Origin: Candidatus Gastranaerophilales bacterium
GTDB lineage: Bacteria > Cyanobacteriota > Vampirovibrionia > Gastranaerophilales > Gastranaerophilaceae
Direction of reading: 5' to 3'
Assembly (NCBI GenBank): GCA_947625495.1
Contig: CANQOQ010000009.1
Span: forward strand, 1 to 64,000
Length of the DNA stretch: 64,000 nucleotides
The translations under genes and the position numbers were made by a program. Below the pieces are notes generated by a model. The model was not told the origin of the DNA and did no database searches. It was given only the letters and a program-made list of their open reading frames with translations. Of the stretch, positions 45,317 to 53,894 are shown piece after piece. The stretch's first letter is position 1. Each line of letters starts with the position of its first letter.

Positions 45317-45694
45317 ATGAAAAAAAGTATAATTATAGCAATAATAATATTTTTATCGGCAAAGAATTATGTTTTTGCTCAAAATTATGATATGAATGTA
45401 CCATTAGAAGGTGAATCAATAGCTAATAATGCCCTTCAAATGATGGTTTTAAAAGATATTTATCCTATTATAACAAGGTTGAATCCTTTATGTACCGAAC
45501 ATAGAATTTCTAATACTCAAATTATTCATTATCCTTATGATGTTGAAAAAAAAGATAATAAATACGTTAAAGGGTATTGGAAAGAATTGTGGACTGTTGA
45601 ATATTGCGGCAATAAAATACAAATACCCGTAACTTTTAATATACATAAGAAAAAAACCGATTATATAATAGAAAAGGATTTAATTTTAAAATAA
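45317..45694 (+). CDS. small secreted protein of unknown function
   Basis: 125 residues with a signal peptide (cleavage probably after NYVFA). The mature part has two Cys (PLCTEHR, EYCGNK) that may pair, and a beta-rich end (IQIPVTFNIHKKKTDYI). It begins three bases after the serpin stop, so the two are exported from one transcript and may work together. No family recognised. Confidence 0.6.
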   Translation: MKKSIIIAIIIFLSAKNYVFAQNYDMNVPLEGESIANNALQMMVLKDIYPIITRLNPLCTEHRISNTQIIHYPYDVEKKDNKYVKGYWKELWTVEYCGNKIQIPVTFNIHKKKTDYIIEKDLILK

Positions 45695-45766
45695 AAGTAT
45701 AATAGCCTGCTTTGCGATAATTTTTTTAAACTTATATGTTAAAGAAATTAAAAAAGGAGGAAAATT

Positions 45767-46069
45767 ATGCCTGAATTTTCAACACCGTTCAGCGGAAATA
45801 AAACAGAAAGAAAACTTGATAAGAATGAACTGATAAGAGCAATTCGATTTAGTATTGCTTCGGAATTTGAAGCAATACAGTTATATGAACAGTTAAGAGA
45901 TTCCATTGACGATGAAAAGTCAAAAAAACTTTTAACTGAAATATCTGGGGACGAAAAAGAACATGTAGGTAATTTCCTGCATTTATTGAAATTGCTTGCA
46001 CCCGATGAAGAAAATTTTTATAAAGACGGCTGGGATGAGGCTGTTGATGTAATGGGTATTAAAGATTAA
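45767..46069 (+). CDS. ferritin-like (rubrerythrin-type) diiron protein, short
   Basis: 100 residues. Two helices carry ASEFEAIQLYEQL and EISGDEKEHVGNFL, the E..E and E..H ligands of a diiron site; two helices per chain imply a dimer to build the four-helix bundle. The start (MPEFSTPFSGNK) matches small ferritin-like proteins of anaerobes, thought to handle iron or peroxide. No rubredoxin domain and no encapsulin gene nearby. Strong AAAGGAGG ribosome site and a terminator directly after the stop suggest a well-expressed single gene. Confidence 0.82.
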   Translation: MPEFSTPFSGNKTERKLDKNELIRAIRFSIASEFEAIQLYEQLRDSIDDEKSKKLLTEISGDEKEHVGNFLHLLKLLAPDEENFYKDGWDEAVDVMGIKD

Positions 46070-46070
46070 A

Positions 46071-46092
46071 ACGGATATTTATCCGTTTTTTT
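46071..46092 (+). terminator. rho-independent terminator of the ferritin-like gene
   Basis: ACGGAT, loop ATTT, ATCCGT, then seven T. Confidence 0.9.
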
Positions 46093-46173
46093 AATATATG
46101 TTAATTAAATTTCAGATTTGTAACAAAAAAAAACATATTGTGATTTATAATAATCAAAAAAGAGGTCTGTATT

Positions 46174-46737
46174 ATGATAAATTCTGTGTCCTGTGTGTCA
46201 TTTAAAGCATATATACCCATAAAATTTTTGGCAAAAAATCCTGAAACAGGTAATTATAACCGTATAATCGACAAAGAAAATATAAGAAAATGCCAAAGTT
46301 TTGTTGTAAGAAATTTAAACGGAACTGCTAAGAATATAAAAAATGAAAAATTTGTAGAGTTTTATAAATCTTATGATAAGGATTATGCAGCATTGCCGAA
46401 AGTTCATTCCGTTTATGATAATAAAAAACCTGTTGTATATATGGTAACAGGAAAAGATACGGATGTTATAGACAGTTTAGCAAAACCTGTTGGAACAGCA
46501 AAGGGAAAATCAATGGAAACAATAGGCAATATCAGTTCCTTTGAATCCCGTTCCGCTTCAAGAAACTATTTTACAAATGTAGGTATATTCCTTAAAAATG
46601 CTTGTAAACGTGTACATAGCTCTGATGGTCAGGATTTGTCTTTGGTAATGTACTTTAAACCTGTTTATACCAAGAGAGATAAAAAACTGACTGGTTTTGA
46701 ATTTATGAATGCCCAGTTTACCAATCAAGAAGTATAA
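46174..46737 (+). CDS. hypothetical protein with MINSV-type N-terminus
   Basis: 187 residues, no signal peptide; N-terminus MINSVSCVSFKAYIPIKFLA resembles the other M-x-IN-x-I starts nearby. The rest is basic and alpha/beta with no recognised domain (PVVYMVTGKDTDVIDSL; LVMYFKPVYTKRDKKLTGFE). An AAAGAGG site precedes the ATG. It abuts the convergent GH13 gene with no spacer. Confidence 0.6.
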   Translation: MINSVSCVSFKAYIPIKFLAKNPETGNYNRIIDKENIRKCQSFVVRNLNGTAKNIKNEKFVEFYKSYDKDYAALPKVHSVYDNKKPVVYMVTGKDTDVIDSLAKPVGTAKGKSMETIGNISSFESRSASRNYFTNVGIFLKNACKRVHSSDGQDLSLVMYFKPVYTKRDKKLTGFEFMNAQFTNQEV

Positions 46738-49152
46738 TTAATCAATTTTTTTGAAAATTATTGTAGAATTACCTGAAATATTAATAGGAATATTTTGGTC
46801 TCCGTTACTTTCAATAATATTATTATTGGTATTTCCGGAACCTGAATATTTCTTGTCATCAGTATTTAATATTTCAACCCATTTGCCCTTAGGGAAAGTA
46901 ATATAATAGCCGTATCCGTAGTTTTCGGGGTATTTTGTATCTCTGAAATTTGTTATTGTATATATTTGATTGCCGGATTCATTATCGCAAGCGAGTGTGG
47001 AAATAACCTGTGAAAAATAATGTTTGACTGTTTTATCAGGTATTAAATAACCTTTATATAATGCCGGATTTTCACGGTTTATTTGATTTAAATCTTCTAT
47101 AAGTTTTTTAAATTTATTTGTGTATATTCTTCCTTTTTGTGAGTATTTAATTGTTCCCTGTTTTGAATCATAAAGGGCGGATTTATCTGTTTTATAACCT
47201 TTTTCAACATAAAGAAAATGTTCATCTTTTACTGATTCAAATTCTCTAAAAAATCTAAACGGAGTCAAATCTGCTTTTTCATCGCCCTGAAATACCATTT
47301 TAGGCCCCGGAGTTGCAAATGTTCTTGCCATAGCCATTTTCATTTTAGAATAGCTTTTTTCAAACATTATTTTTATTCTGTCAAAAGATTTCGGAGAAAA
47401 ATATTTTATTCCCAATGGGCTTAAAATATCATTTTCAAAAGCAGTATTAACGGCATTTTTCCATTTTTTTGATGTGATATTTTTCGTATCGTATTTATCA
47501 AGTTCACCGGTTAAATACAATATAGCAAGTTTTTCTGCAGTAAATTGAGCCTTTTGAAGTGTAACGGTTCTTTTTGCATCTTCAAATGAAATATTTTTCA
47601 TTTCACTCATTTCTTTTGCTCTGTCTTTGTCTTTTGAATTAAGAATAATATTGTCATTAAGATGCAGCATAGGAACAAGTAGTTTAGCAATTAATCTTGT
47701 ACCTTCAAAATTGCCGATTTCATCATGGCTCATAATATATTTAACTTTGTCTTGAGAACAATAAAGAGCTTTTTCTAAATCATCTAAATTAACACTGCCA
47801 TAAAGTGCATCATTTAATGCGTGAAAGAAACTAAAATCCCATTCACTGTTAAATCCCAGCCTGCCTAAAGAAGTATCAGATTTTGATATTTTATTAATTG
47901 CATTAATGTGAATTGTTTCATTTTCACCTTCACCTGATTCTGAAGCTAAAAGAGGATTAATGACTCTTTTATCATGCAATTCGTCATAATTTGTCCAATA
48001 ATTTCCACCATCATCAATACTGATATTTGTTCTTGAGTCTTCGGCAATTAAAAATGCATCAGGCTTATGATAATTTAATTCTGCAGCTATTTGTTTCATT
48101 GTATAGTCAGAATTCATAAATTTTGTCATATCAAGTCTTAAACCGTCGCAGTGATAATTATCAATCCAATTAAGAGCGGCATTAACAATATAATCTCTTA
48201 CATATTGTGAATTTTTACCTTCATAATTGAAGGATTCTCCAAAACAGTTATTTCCGCCTATATATGGGCCTGTACGTAAGAGCGAAGCTCCGTCAGGACC
48301 TAAGTGGTTGGGCACCATATCCATAATTACATTTAGCCCGATACTGTGCGCATAATCAATTAGCTGCTTTAATTCATCCGGTCCGCCAAGATGTTCGGAC
48401 GGAGCAAATTTATCAACTCCGTCATATCCCCAGTTAAATGAATATGTGTTTTCGACGGGCATTATTTCTATTGCATTAAATCCTATTGCGGGAAGCTGTT
48501 TTATGGCATTTTTTGCAGCTTCAAATGTCCCTTTTCGGCTTAATGAAGCAATATTCAACTCATATATTCTTGCTGCATTAACGGGTGTTAATTGATTTAT
48601 ATTATCTGCTTTTCTTGATATCCTGTTTTTATTGTTTTTATACCAATCATCGTCATTCCATTCATATAAAGAATGGTCATATAATACTGATTCATCCAAT
48701 AATTTAAACTGTCTGAAAGAGTATGGGTCTTTAACTCTGTCTATATCTCCGTTTCCTTTATACAGAGTATAAAAATATCTGTCTGTGTGGCTTGCTTCTT
48801 CTTTTGGAATTTTATTTTCTGTCTCAAAAATCCCGTTTCCTTTATTTCCCAATTCATATTCTTTTTTTGTTTTACCGTTATTTTTTAATATTGTTACGGT
48901 AACTTTTTTTGTATCAGGATATGTCAGAATTTTGAACGATACATCTTTTGTGTCGGGAGAAATCACAGCTCCCCAGCTTTTATGTTCTTTGTAACTTCTT
49001 CCGAATGTGATTGGGGTATAATATGTGTTTGATATTTCTTTTATTTGATTTTGAGCTTTATGGACAGAATTATCACTATAAAAACTGGTATTTTTTTTAG
49101 TTTGATTTATGGCAATTGCGTTTATATAGGGATTAATTTTATTAATTGTCAT
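46738..49152 (-). CDS. GH13 family alpha-glucan-active enzyme (branching-enzyme/TreZ-like)
   Basis: 804 residues. After a nonconserved ~50-residue N-terminus (MTINKINPY...), a CBM48-like beta domain (about 50-165), then a TIM barrel with the four GH13 regions: DMVPNHLGPDG, GLRLDMTKF (nucleophile Asp), LIAEDS (acid Glu) and MSHDEIGN. A ~150-residue helical insertion follows region IV. The FNWGYDG and PNHLGP contexts recall trehalohydrolase (TreZ) and glycogen branching enzymes; which reaction it performs is open. No signal peptide, and no other glycogen genes in the window. A small gene lies 22 bases upstream. Confidence 0.82.
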   Translation of the reverse strand: MTINKINPYINAIAINQTKKNTSFYSDNSVHKAQNQIKEISNTYYTPITFGRSYKEHKSWGAVISPDTKDVSFKILTYPDTKKVTVTILKNNGKTKKEYELGNKGNGIFETENKIPKEEASHTDRYFYTLYKGNGDIDRVKDPYSFRQFKLLDESVLYDHSLYEWNDDDWYKNNKNRISRKADNINQLTPVNAARIYELNIASLSRKGTFEAAKNAIKQLPAIGFNAIEIMPVENTYSFNWGYDGVDKFAPSEHLGGPDELKQLIDYAHSIGLNVIMDMVPNHLGPDGASLLRTGPYIGGNNCFGESFNYEGKNSQYVRDYIVNAALNWIDNYHCDGLRLDMTKFMNSDYTMKQIAAELNYHKPDAFLIAEDSRTNISIDDGGNYWTNYDELHDKRVINPLLASESGEGENETIHINAINKISKSDTSLGRLGFNSEWDFSFFHALNDALYGSVNLDDLEKALYCSQDKVKYIMSHDEIGNFEGTRLIAKLLVPMLHLNDNIILNSKDKDRAKEMSEMKNISFEDAKRTVTLQKAQFTAEKLAILYLTGELDKYDTKNITSKKWKNAVNTAFENDILSPLGIKYFSPKSFDRIKIMFEKSYSKMKMAMARTFATPGPKMVFQGDEKADLTPFRFFREFESVKDEHFLYVEKGYKTDKSALYDSKQGTIKYSQKGRIYTNKFKKLIEDLNQINRENPALYKGYLIPDKTVKHYFSQVISTLACDNESGNQIYTITNFRDTKYPENYGYGYYITFPKGKWVEILNTDDKKYSGSGNTNNNIIESNGDQNIPINISGNSTIIFKKID

Positions 49153-49174
49153 ATTTAAAAAAATACCTTTCTGT

Positions 49175-49423
49175 CTATGCTGTTGTCGAAAAAACCGGAT
49201 TTATATTTTTAGACATCATATCTTTATCTTTGGGGGTAATTGATAATAGGAATTTAGAAGCTTTATATTCAAATTCGCTAATCTCGCCTGCTTTATATTT
49301 TTTCTCGATTTCTTCAAGTTTTTTCTTGCGTTGAATTTCTTCTTTTATAATTTGTTTTGGAGTCTTTTGACGGTCAAAAATATTGCTTTTATTATTTACA
49401 GAATTTAAAGCTGTCGTGGACAT
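49175..49423 (-). CDS. small charged helical protein
   Basis: 82 residues, with a strongly charged helix in the middle (QIIKEEIQRKKKLEEIEKKY) and Ser/Thr/Asn-rich ends. AGGAAGG lies eight bases before the ATG. Probably co-transcribed with the GH13 gene 22 bases downstream. No family recognised. Confidence 0.55.
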   Translation of the reverse strand: MSTTALNSVNNKSNIFDRQKTPKQIIKEEIQRKKKLEEIEKKYKAGEISEFEYKASKFLLSITPKDKDMMSKNINPVFSTTA

Positions 49424-49524
49424 ATACTGTATACCTTCCTATTTTATAACTTTACTAATGGCAATATAAAACATGTAAAATATAAAAATTGACATTATAA
49501 AAAGAAATGTAACAAATAGTTTAA

Positions 49525-51390
49525 TTAAATATGTCCTACTTGGTTACGACCGTTTTCTTTTGCATTATAAAGGCATTTATCTGCATATTCAATAATCTCA
49601 GCAGGACTTTTTCCGTTATCAGGATATGAGGCTACGCCGAGACTAATTGTAATATTAACTTCCAAATCCGGATTAAGAGCATATTTTTTTGATGCTATAG
49701 AGGTGCATATATCTTCAGCTATTTTAACTGCATCTTTATGATTCGTATTATTAAGCAGAATTGTCATCTCTTCACCTCCGTATCTGCATACAAAGTCATT
49801 ATTTCTAACACACGATTTTAGAGTTCTGGCAACATGTTTCAATACGGCATCACCTGCTTGGTGTCCGTATTTGTCATTAAATTTTTTGAAAAAATCTATG
49901 TCTATTATTATGAGTGAGAATGGTATTTTCGTTTTATCCGATATAATAATATTTTTTCTTATTTGTTCCTGAAAAAATCTGTGGTTATACAATTCAGTCA
50001 AACCGTCAGTTGTTGCTAGTTTATATGTATATTCAAAATCTCTGGATTTAAAGAAATATTTAATTATATAAGCTACTATAAATATTAATATAGCAAGGAT
50101 AACAGGTATTGCTACCCATATCCAAACATAAAATTTTTCCATAACAAAAATTGAAAAATATAAATACAGCATTATGAAACAGGAAAATAATATTACTGAT
50201 ATTGATACCGAGCGGATTTTAAATACTGTATATGCGGCTGATAATGCAAGTATTATACTAATTAAAATATTATATTTTAAAGATGCTTTATGGATTAAAT
50301 TATTATCTAATATATTATTTAGCAGAGTAGCATGAATCTCGACGCCGGGTAAATATTTGCTTGTCGGAACCGTTTTAATATCAGATAAAGAGAATACATT
50401 TGTTCCTATATATACAATTTTATCTTTAAAGAAGTCTTTAGGCAGTAATTCTTTTTCGCCTTTATTTTTAGCTTCCAGTGATTTTAAAACCTGCCAAAAA
50501 GAAACGTATTTAAAAGTATCGGCAATTAACCCTGAATCTCCATACCAATTTAAAATGGTTTGAGCATCATTCATTAAAGGAATCTTTCTGCTGCCTAATA
50601 TCAGATTATTATTCTTATCTATTATAAGATTTTTAATTCCTGCATTTTCATATTTATTTAAATAATCAATTGCTAATTTAACAGTCAAATAAAGGTAATA
50701 ATTATCCTCAATTTCTTGTGTACTGTTTTTTTGATATTTAGGATAATTAATAATAATAGGAACAGTCCTGATAAAACCGTCATCAGATTTTGGTGTATTT
50801 ATATGTCCGATATTATCGGTAGCTTCTATTAGTTCAGGAATAATCATCCTGCAATTAGTAAATTTTAAAGGTTTAATTTTGGATTTATCGAAATTTATTT
50901 CTGAATTTAATTTCTTACCAATTAAAGGCGGCATTCTTAAATCAAATGAATAATCGTCAAAATTTATTGCAGTATAGGTATTATTATACTTTTTAAAAAC
51001 TTTGATAAATTTTTCATCGCTTTTGGGTATTCTGTTAAGTGTTTTTATAAACAATAAGTCGAAAGCAACGTATTTGGGGTTTTGAGCTTGTATATAATTC
51101 AGTAAATCTGCATATACGCTTCTCGGGATGGGCCAATCGCCGTATTTATCTATTAAATATTCATAAGAAGGATCATCGACCGTAACAATTACAATATCTT
51201 TGTTTGCTTTTTTGTTTTTTGAAATAATGTTTTGCCTTATATCAAAAGTTTTATTTTCAGTTATATTGATAATATTTTTTGTTTCTTCTTTAGGAATAAT
51301 TATAAAAAAGGCAAAAATTAATATAAACAATAATATGGAAAAGAAAATATCATATCTGTGCCTGTATAAAAGATTAATAAAATTATTCAT
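49525..51390 (-). CDS. CHASE2-GGDEF membrane diguanylate cyclase
   Basis: 621 residues: N-terminal membrane helix (about 15-33), an extracytoplasmic CHASE2 sensor (about 45-355; IVIVTVDDPSYEYL, WPIPRSVYADLLNY, FKDKIVYIGTNVF), three membrane helices (about 370-450), and a GGDEF domain (about 465-620). The signature is RYGGEEM; GGEE is compatible with activity, though the last residue is Met not Phe. An RxxD product-inhibition site (RNND) stands five residues before it. It is the only probably active c-di-GMP synthase in the window, against two HD-GYP proteins. A 36-codon ORF lies 39 bases upstream. Confidence 0.92.
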   Translation of the reverse strand: MNNFINLLYRHRYDIFFSILLFILIFAFFIIIPKEETKNIINITENKTFDIRQNIISKNKKANKDIVIVTVDDPSYEYLIDKYGDWPIPRSVYADLLNYIQAQNPKYVAFDLLFIKTLNRIPKSDEKFIKVFKKYNNTYTAINFDDYSFDLRMPPLIGKKLNSEINFDKSKIKPLKFTNCRMIIPELIEATDNIGHINTPKSDDGFIRTVPIIINYPKYQKNSTQEIEDNYYLYLTVKLAIDYLNKYENAGIKNLIIDKNNNLILGSRKIPLMNDAQTILNWYGDSGLIADTFKYVSFWQVLKSLEAKNKGEKELLPKDFFKDKIVYIGTNVFSLSDIKTVPTSKYLPGVEIHATLLNNILDNNLIHKASLKYNILISIILALSAAYTVFKIRSVSISVILFSCFIMLYLYFSIFVMEKFYVWIWVAIPVILAILIFIVAYIIKYFFKSRDFEYTYKLATTDGLTELYNHRFFQEQIRKNIIISDKTKIPFSLIIIDIDFFKKFNDKYGHQAGDAVLKHVARTLKSCVRNNDFVCRYGGEEMTILLNNTNHKDAVKIAEDICTSIASKKYALNPDLEVNITISLGVASYPDNGKSPAEIIEYADKCLYNAKENGRNQVGHI

Positions 51391-51429
51391 ATAATATCCT
51401 CATCATGAATAATATTTATTATCGGTTAA

Positions 51430-51540
51430 TTAAGATTTTTTTTCAATTTCTTCTATATTTTTAATAAATAATTCCGCTAATTCTAAAATTTCATCAGGAT
51501 TAGTCAGGAATCTTAAAATACAACATTCGTTTAAATTCAT
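51430..51540 (-). CDS. possible 36-residue protein gene
   Basis: ATG with GGAAGGA seven bases upstream; encodes a short acidic helix (NPDEILELAELFIKNIEEIE) after MNLNECCILRFLT. The strong ribosome site and closeness to the cyclase gene (39 bases) support a real small gene. Function unknown. Confidence 0.5.
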   Translation of the reverse strand: MNLNECCILRFLTNPDEILELAELFIKNIEEIEKKS

Positions 51541-51818
51541 AAATCCTTCCAAGTAACTTTATTTAAATACTAACATTTTTAGATAAATAAACATCGGCTT
51601 ACAAGATGACAATTATAAAAAACGAGATAGTTTAAACAGAGGAAAAAAATAATAATTCAAATTATGCCCTTGAGTGAAATAGTCCATAATAATCAACAAA
51701 AAAGGCAATGAATAGGGAGGCTCTAACATATCATAATTCAAAGATAAGAAATAAATATAAAAATGATTTATAAGAGAAATGATTGCCTGTAACATTTCTT
51801 GATTAACAAGGAGGAAAA
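51541..51818 (+). promoter_or_regulatory. long 5' leader region of the SLH gene with hairpins
   Basis: No gene in 278 bases. A perfect stem AGAAATG (51775-51781) with CATTTCT (51793-51799) ends 10 bases before the AGGAGG ribosome site. A longer-range pair AGGCAAT (near 51703) with ATTGCCT (51782-51788) would use the loop of that hairpin, so the two folds compete. This suggests a structured, perhaps regulatory, leader for a highly expressed surface protein. No known riboswitch recognised. Confidence 0.45.
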
Positions 51819-53840
51819 ATGAAATTAAACAAAATGACACTTGCCGCCGTAGTAACAATCGGTGTATTAGCGGGTACAAATGCAGGTTTTACACAAGAAA
51901 CAGCAACTGAAATATCAAATGAGCTTTTAGCAGCATGCCCATTGTCTGGATGTTCTTCTCCTGTGACACCACAAACAGCAACATGTCCTAAATGTCATAA
52001 AGATATAGATAGTTGTAGTTGTCAAAAGAAAGCTGCTTGTGACCCTTGTGAAAAAAAGAAAAAGAGCTGTGATACATGTAAACCCTTAGCGGATGATTGT
52101 AATCCTTGTCCGCCGTTAGCACAATGTCCGGTGCCTTCAACACCAACATGTGCAGTATGTCCTCAGCCTTCAAATGCTAAAAAATTCCAGCAGCAGGTAT
52201 ATGCATATCCTAATGCAATATACGGAAATAATCAGGTTGTTGGAGAAAGAAATAATGCTTTATATTTAGGTGACGATTCAATGCCGGGATTTTCAGGTGT
52301 TCCTGTAGCTGAATCTTGCCCTCAAACTCCGTCTTGCGGATGTCAAGATGGCAGTATGACAGGTGCAGCAGCTCCAATCCCTTGTCTTGATAATACACCA
52401 ATGGGAATGGGAATACCCGTAGATAATAATAATTCAAATTGCGGATGTCCCGTTCAAATTCATACAAACACAAGTATGGATGTAACAAAAAAGACAATAA
52501 CCCCTTTTGAATATTCTGCAGTAACAGGTGCGGCAGCTCCTATTGTCAGCGCTTTTGAAGATGTGCCTGACGGTTATTGGGCAAGCTGTGATATCAATGT
52601 ATTAACTGATAACAATGTTATTGCAGGTTATCCGGACAGAACTTTTAAACCTAATTTACCTATATCAAGAGCTGAAATGGCTACTTTAGTTGTTAAAGGC
52701 TTTAATTTAAACGATTCAACATCTTATGATTCACATCTGTTTAAGGATGTTCCTCAATCACACTGGGCAAACAGAACAATTGCCAAAGCTGTTGAAAACG
52801 GTCTTATGAGCGGTTATCCGAATAATACATTTAAACCTAATCAACCTATAACAAGAGCGGAAGCATTCTCTATCATGGCTAAAGGTATTAATTGTCCTAT
52901 GGATGAATGTAAAGCTGATGAAGTATTAAGCCAATACAGTGACGGTAATACAGTACCGAATTGGGCAAAAGTTCCCGTTGCAAAAGTTCTTGAAACCGGA
53001 GGTTTGGCTGAATTCCCTTCACCTGATACAATTGCTCCAAACAAAGATGCAAGCCGTGCTGAAATTGCTTCTATGTTAGAAAGTGTAAGAGTATCTTTAG
53101 GCTATAGTAAAGACGATAAAGTAACTTCAGCTGATTGCGGATGCTCACCTAAAAAAGCTTTCTATCATAGTGAAGAAGTAGTTAAAATCCCTACACTTCA
53201 ATTATCTTTCAATGATGAAATAAGTGCAAAATCAGCGAATGTAGGTGACAGATTTGCAGCGACTACAATAGATGCCGTAACTATTGACGGTGTTGAATAC
53301 CCTGCAGGTTCAAGAGTAGACGGTAAAGTTCTTGAAGTTGTAAGACCTACAAAACATTGCCAAGGTGCTTTGAAACTTTCATTTAACACAATAAAATTCG
53401 GTAAATGTAAAGCTCAACTTCCGAACCAAATATTAACTGCACAGGTTAATAAAGTTAAAAAACCAAACCCTGTTGCTCGTTTAATAGAATTCCCATTCAC
53501 TTGGACTGGCGGACTTTTAGGTAACGTAGGAAGAACGGTAGGTGGGGCTATCGTTAGCGCAAGTAACGCAGTAGAACAAACCGTAAGCGGTATCGGTGTT
53601 GGTACGGGCGAAATATTCCAAGGTCAATTTAAAGCTGCCGGCAGAAGTTATGTTGATGTTGGTAAAGCTATCGTTAAAGCGCCTATTGATGTAACAAGAA
53701 CTGCTTTATCAGGTACCATGGGATTATTCCAATATACCGGCGATGAAATTTCTTATTTGATTGATCCTAACGGTATGAGAGTTTCATCTGTTAACCCGAA
53801 AGAAAATGTTACTATTGCTTTTGGTTGTAATCAACAATAA
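51819..53840 (+). CDS. Cys-rich SLH-domain surface protein
   Basis: 673 residues. Signal peptide (cleavage near TNAGFTQ), then a Cys-rich region (about 38-115) with CxxC-type pairs (CPKCHKDIDSCSCQKK, CDPCEKKKKSCDTCK, CNPCPPLAQC). Two TGAAAPI repeats frame a low-complexity linker. Three SLH repeats follow (about 245-430; FEDVPDGYWASCDINVL, AGYPDRTFKPNLPISRAEMA, SGYPNNTFKPNQPITRAEA). The C-terminal ~200 residues are a beta domain plus a Gly/Ala-rich segment; there is no OprB-type porin barrel. SLH repeats should bind peptidoglycan-linked polymer. Strong ribosome site AGGAGG. Role: outer envelope attachment. Confidence 0.85.
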   Translation: MKLNKMTLAAVVTIGVLAGTNAGFTQETATEISNELLAACPLSGCSSPVTPQTATCPKCHKDIDSCSCQKKAACDPCEKKKKSCDTCKPLADDCNPCPPLAQCPVPSTPTCAVCPQPSNAKKFQQQVYAYPNAIYGNNQVVGERNNALYLGDDSMPGFSGVPVAESCPQTPSCGCQDGSMTGAAAPIPCLDNTPMGMGIPVDNNNSNCGCPVQIHTNTSMDVTKKTITPFEYSAVTGAAAPIVSAFEDVPDGYWASCDINVLTDNNVIAGYPDRTFKPNLPISRAEMATLVVKGFNLNDSTSYDSHLFKDVPQSHWANRTIAKAVENGLMSGYPNNTFKPNQPITRAEAFSIMAKGINCPMDECKADEVLSQYSDGNTVPNWAKVPVAKVLETGGLAEFPSPDTIAPNKDASRAEIASMLESVRVSLGYSKDDKVTSADCGCSPKKAFYHSEEVVKIPTLQLSFNDEISAKSANVGDRFAATTIDAVTIDGVEYPAGSRVDGKVLEVVRPTKHCQGALKLSFNTIKFGKCKAQLPNQILTAQVNKVKKPNPVARLIEFPFTWTGGLLGNVGRTVGGAIVSASNAVEQTVSGIGVGTGEIFQGQFKAAGRSYVDVGKAIVKAPIDVTRTALSGTMGLFQYTGDEISYLIDPNGMRVSSVNPKENVTIAFGCNQQ

Positions 53841-53862
53841 TTAAATCATTTTGATTTAAAGA

Positions 53863-53892
53863 AAAGACTTCTTTTATAGAAGTCTTTTTCTT
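53863..53892. terminator. bidirectional terminator
   Basis: AAAGACTTCT, loop TTTAT, AGAAGTCTTT, with T-rich tail on the right and A-rich on the left, between the convergent SLH and yebC-like genes. Confidence 0.9.
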
Positions 53893-53894
53893 TT

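Noticed and set aside
45767-46069. Encapsulin cargo ferritin
   Set aside because: No encapsulin shell gene nearby and no recognisable cargo-loading tail; called a ferritin-like protein only.
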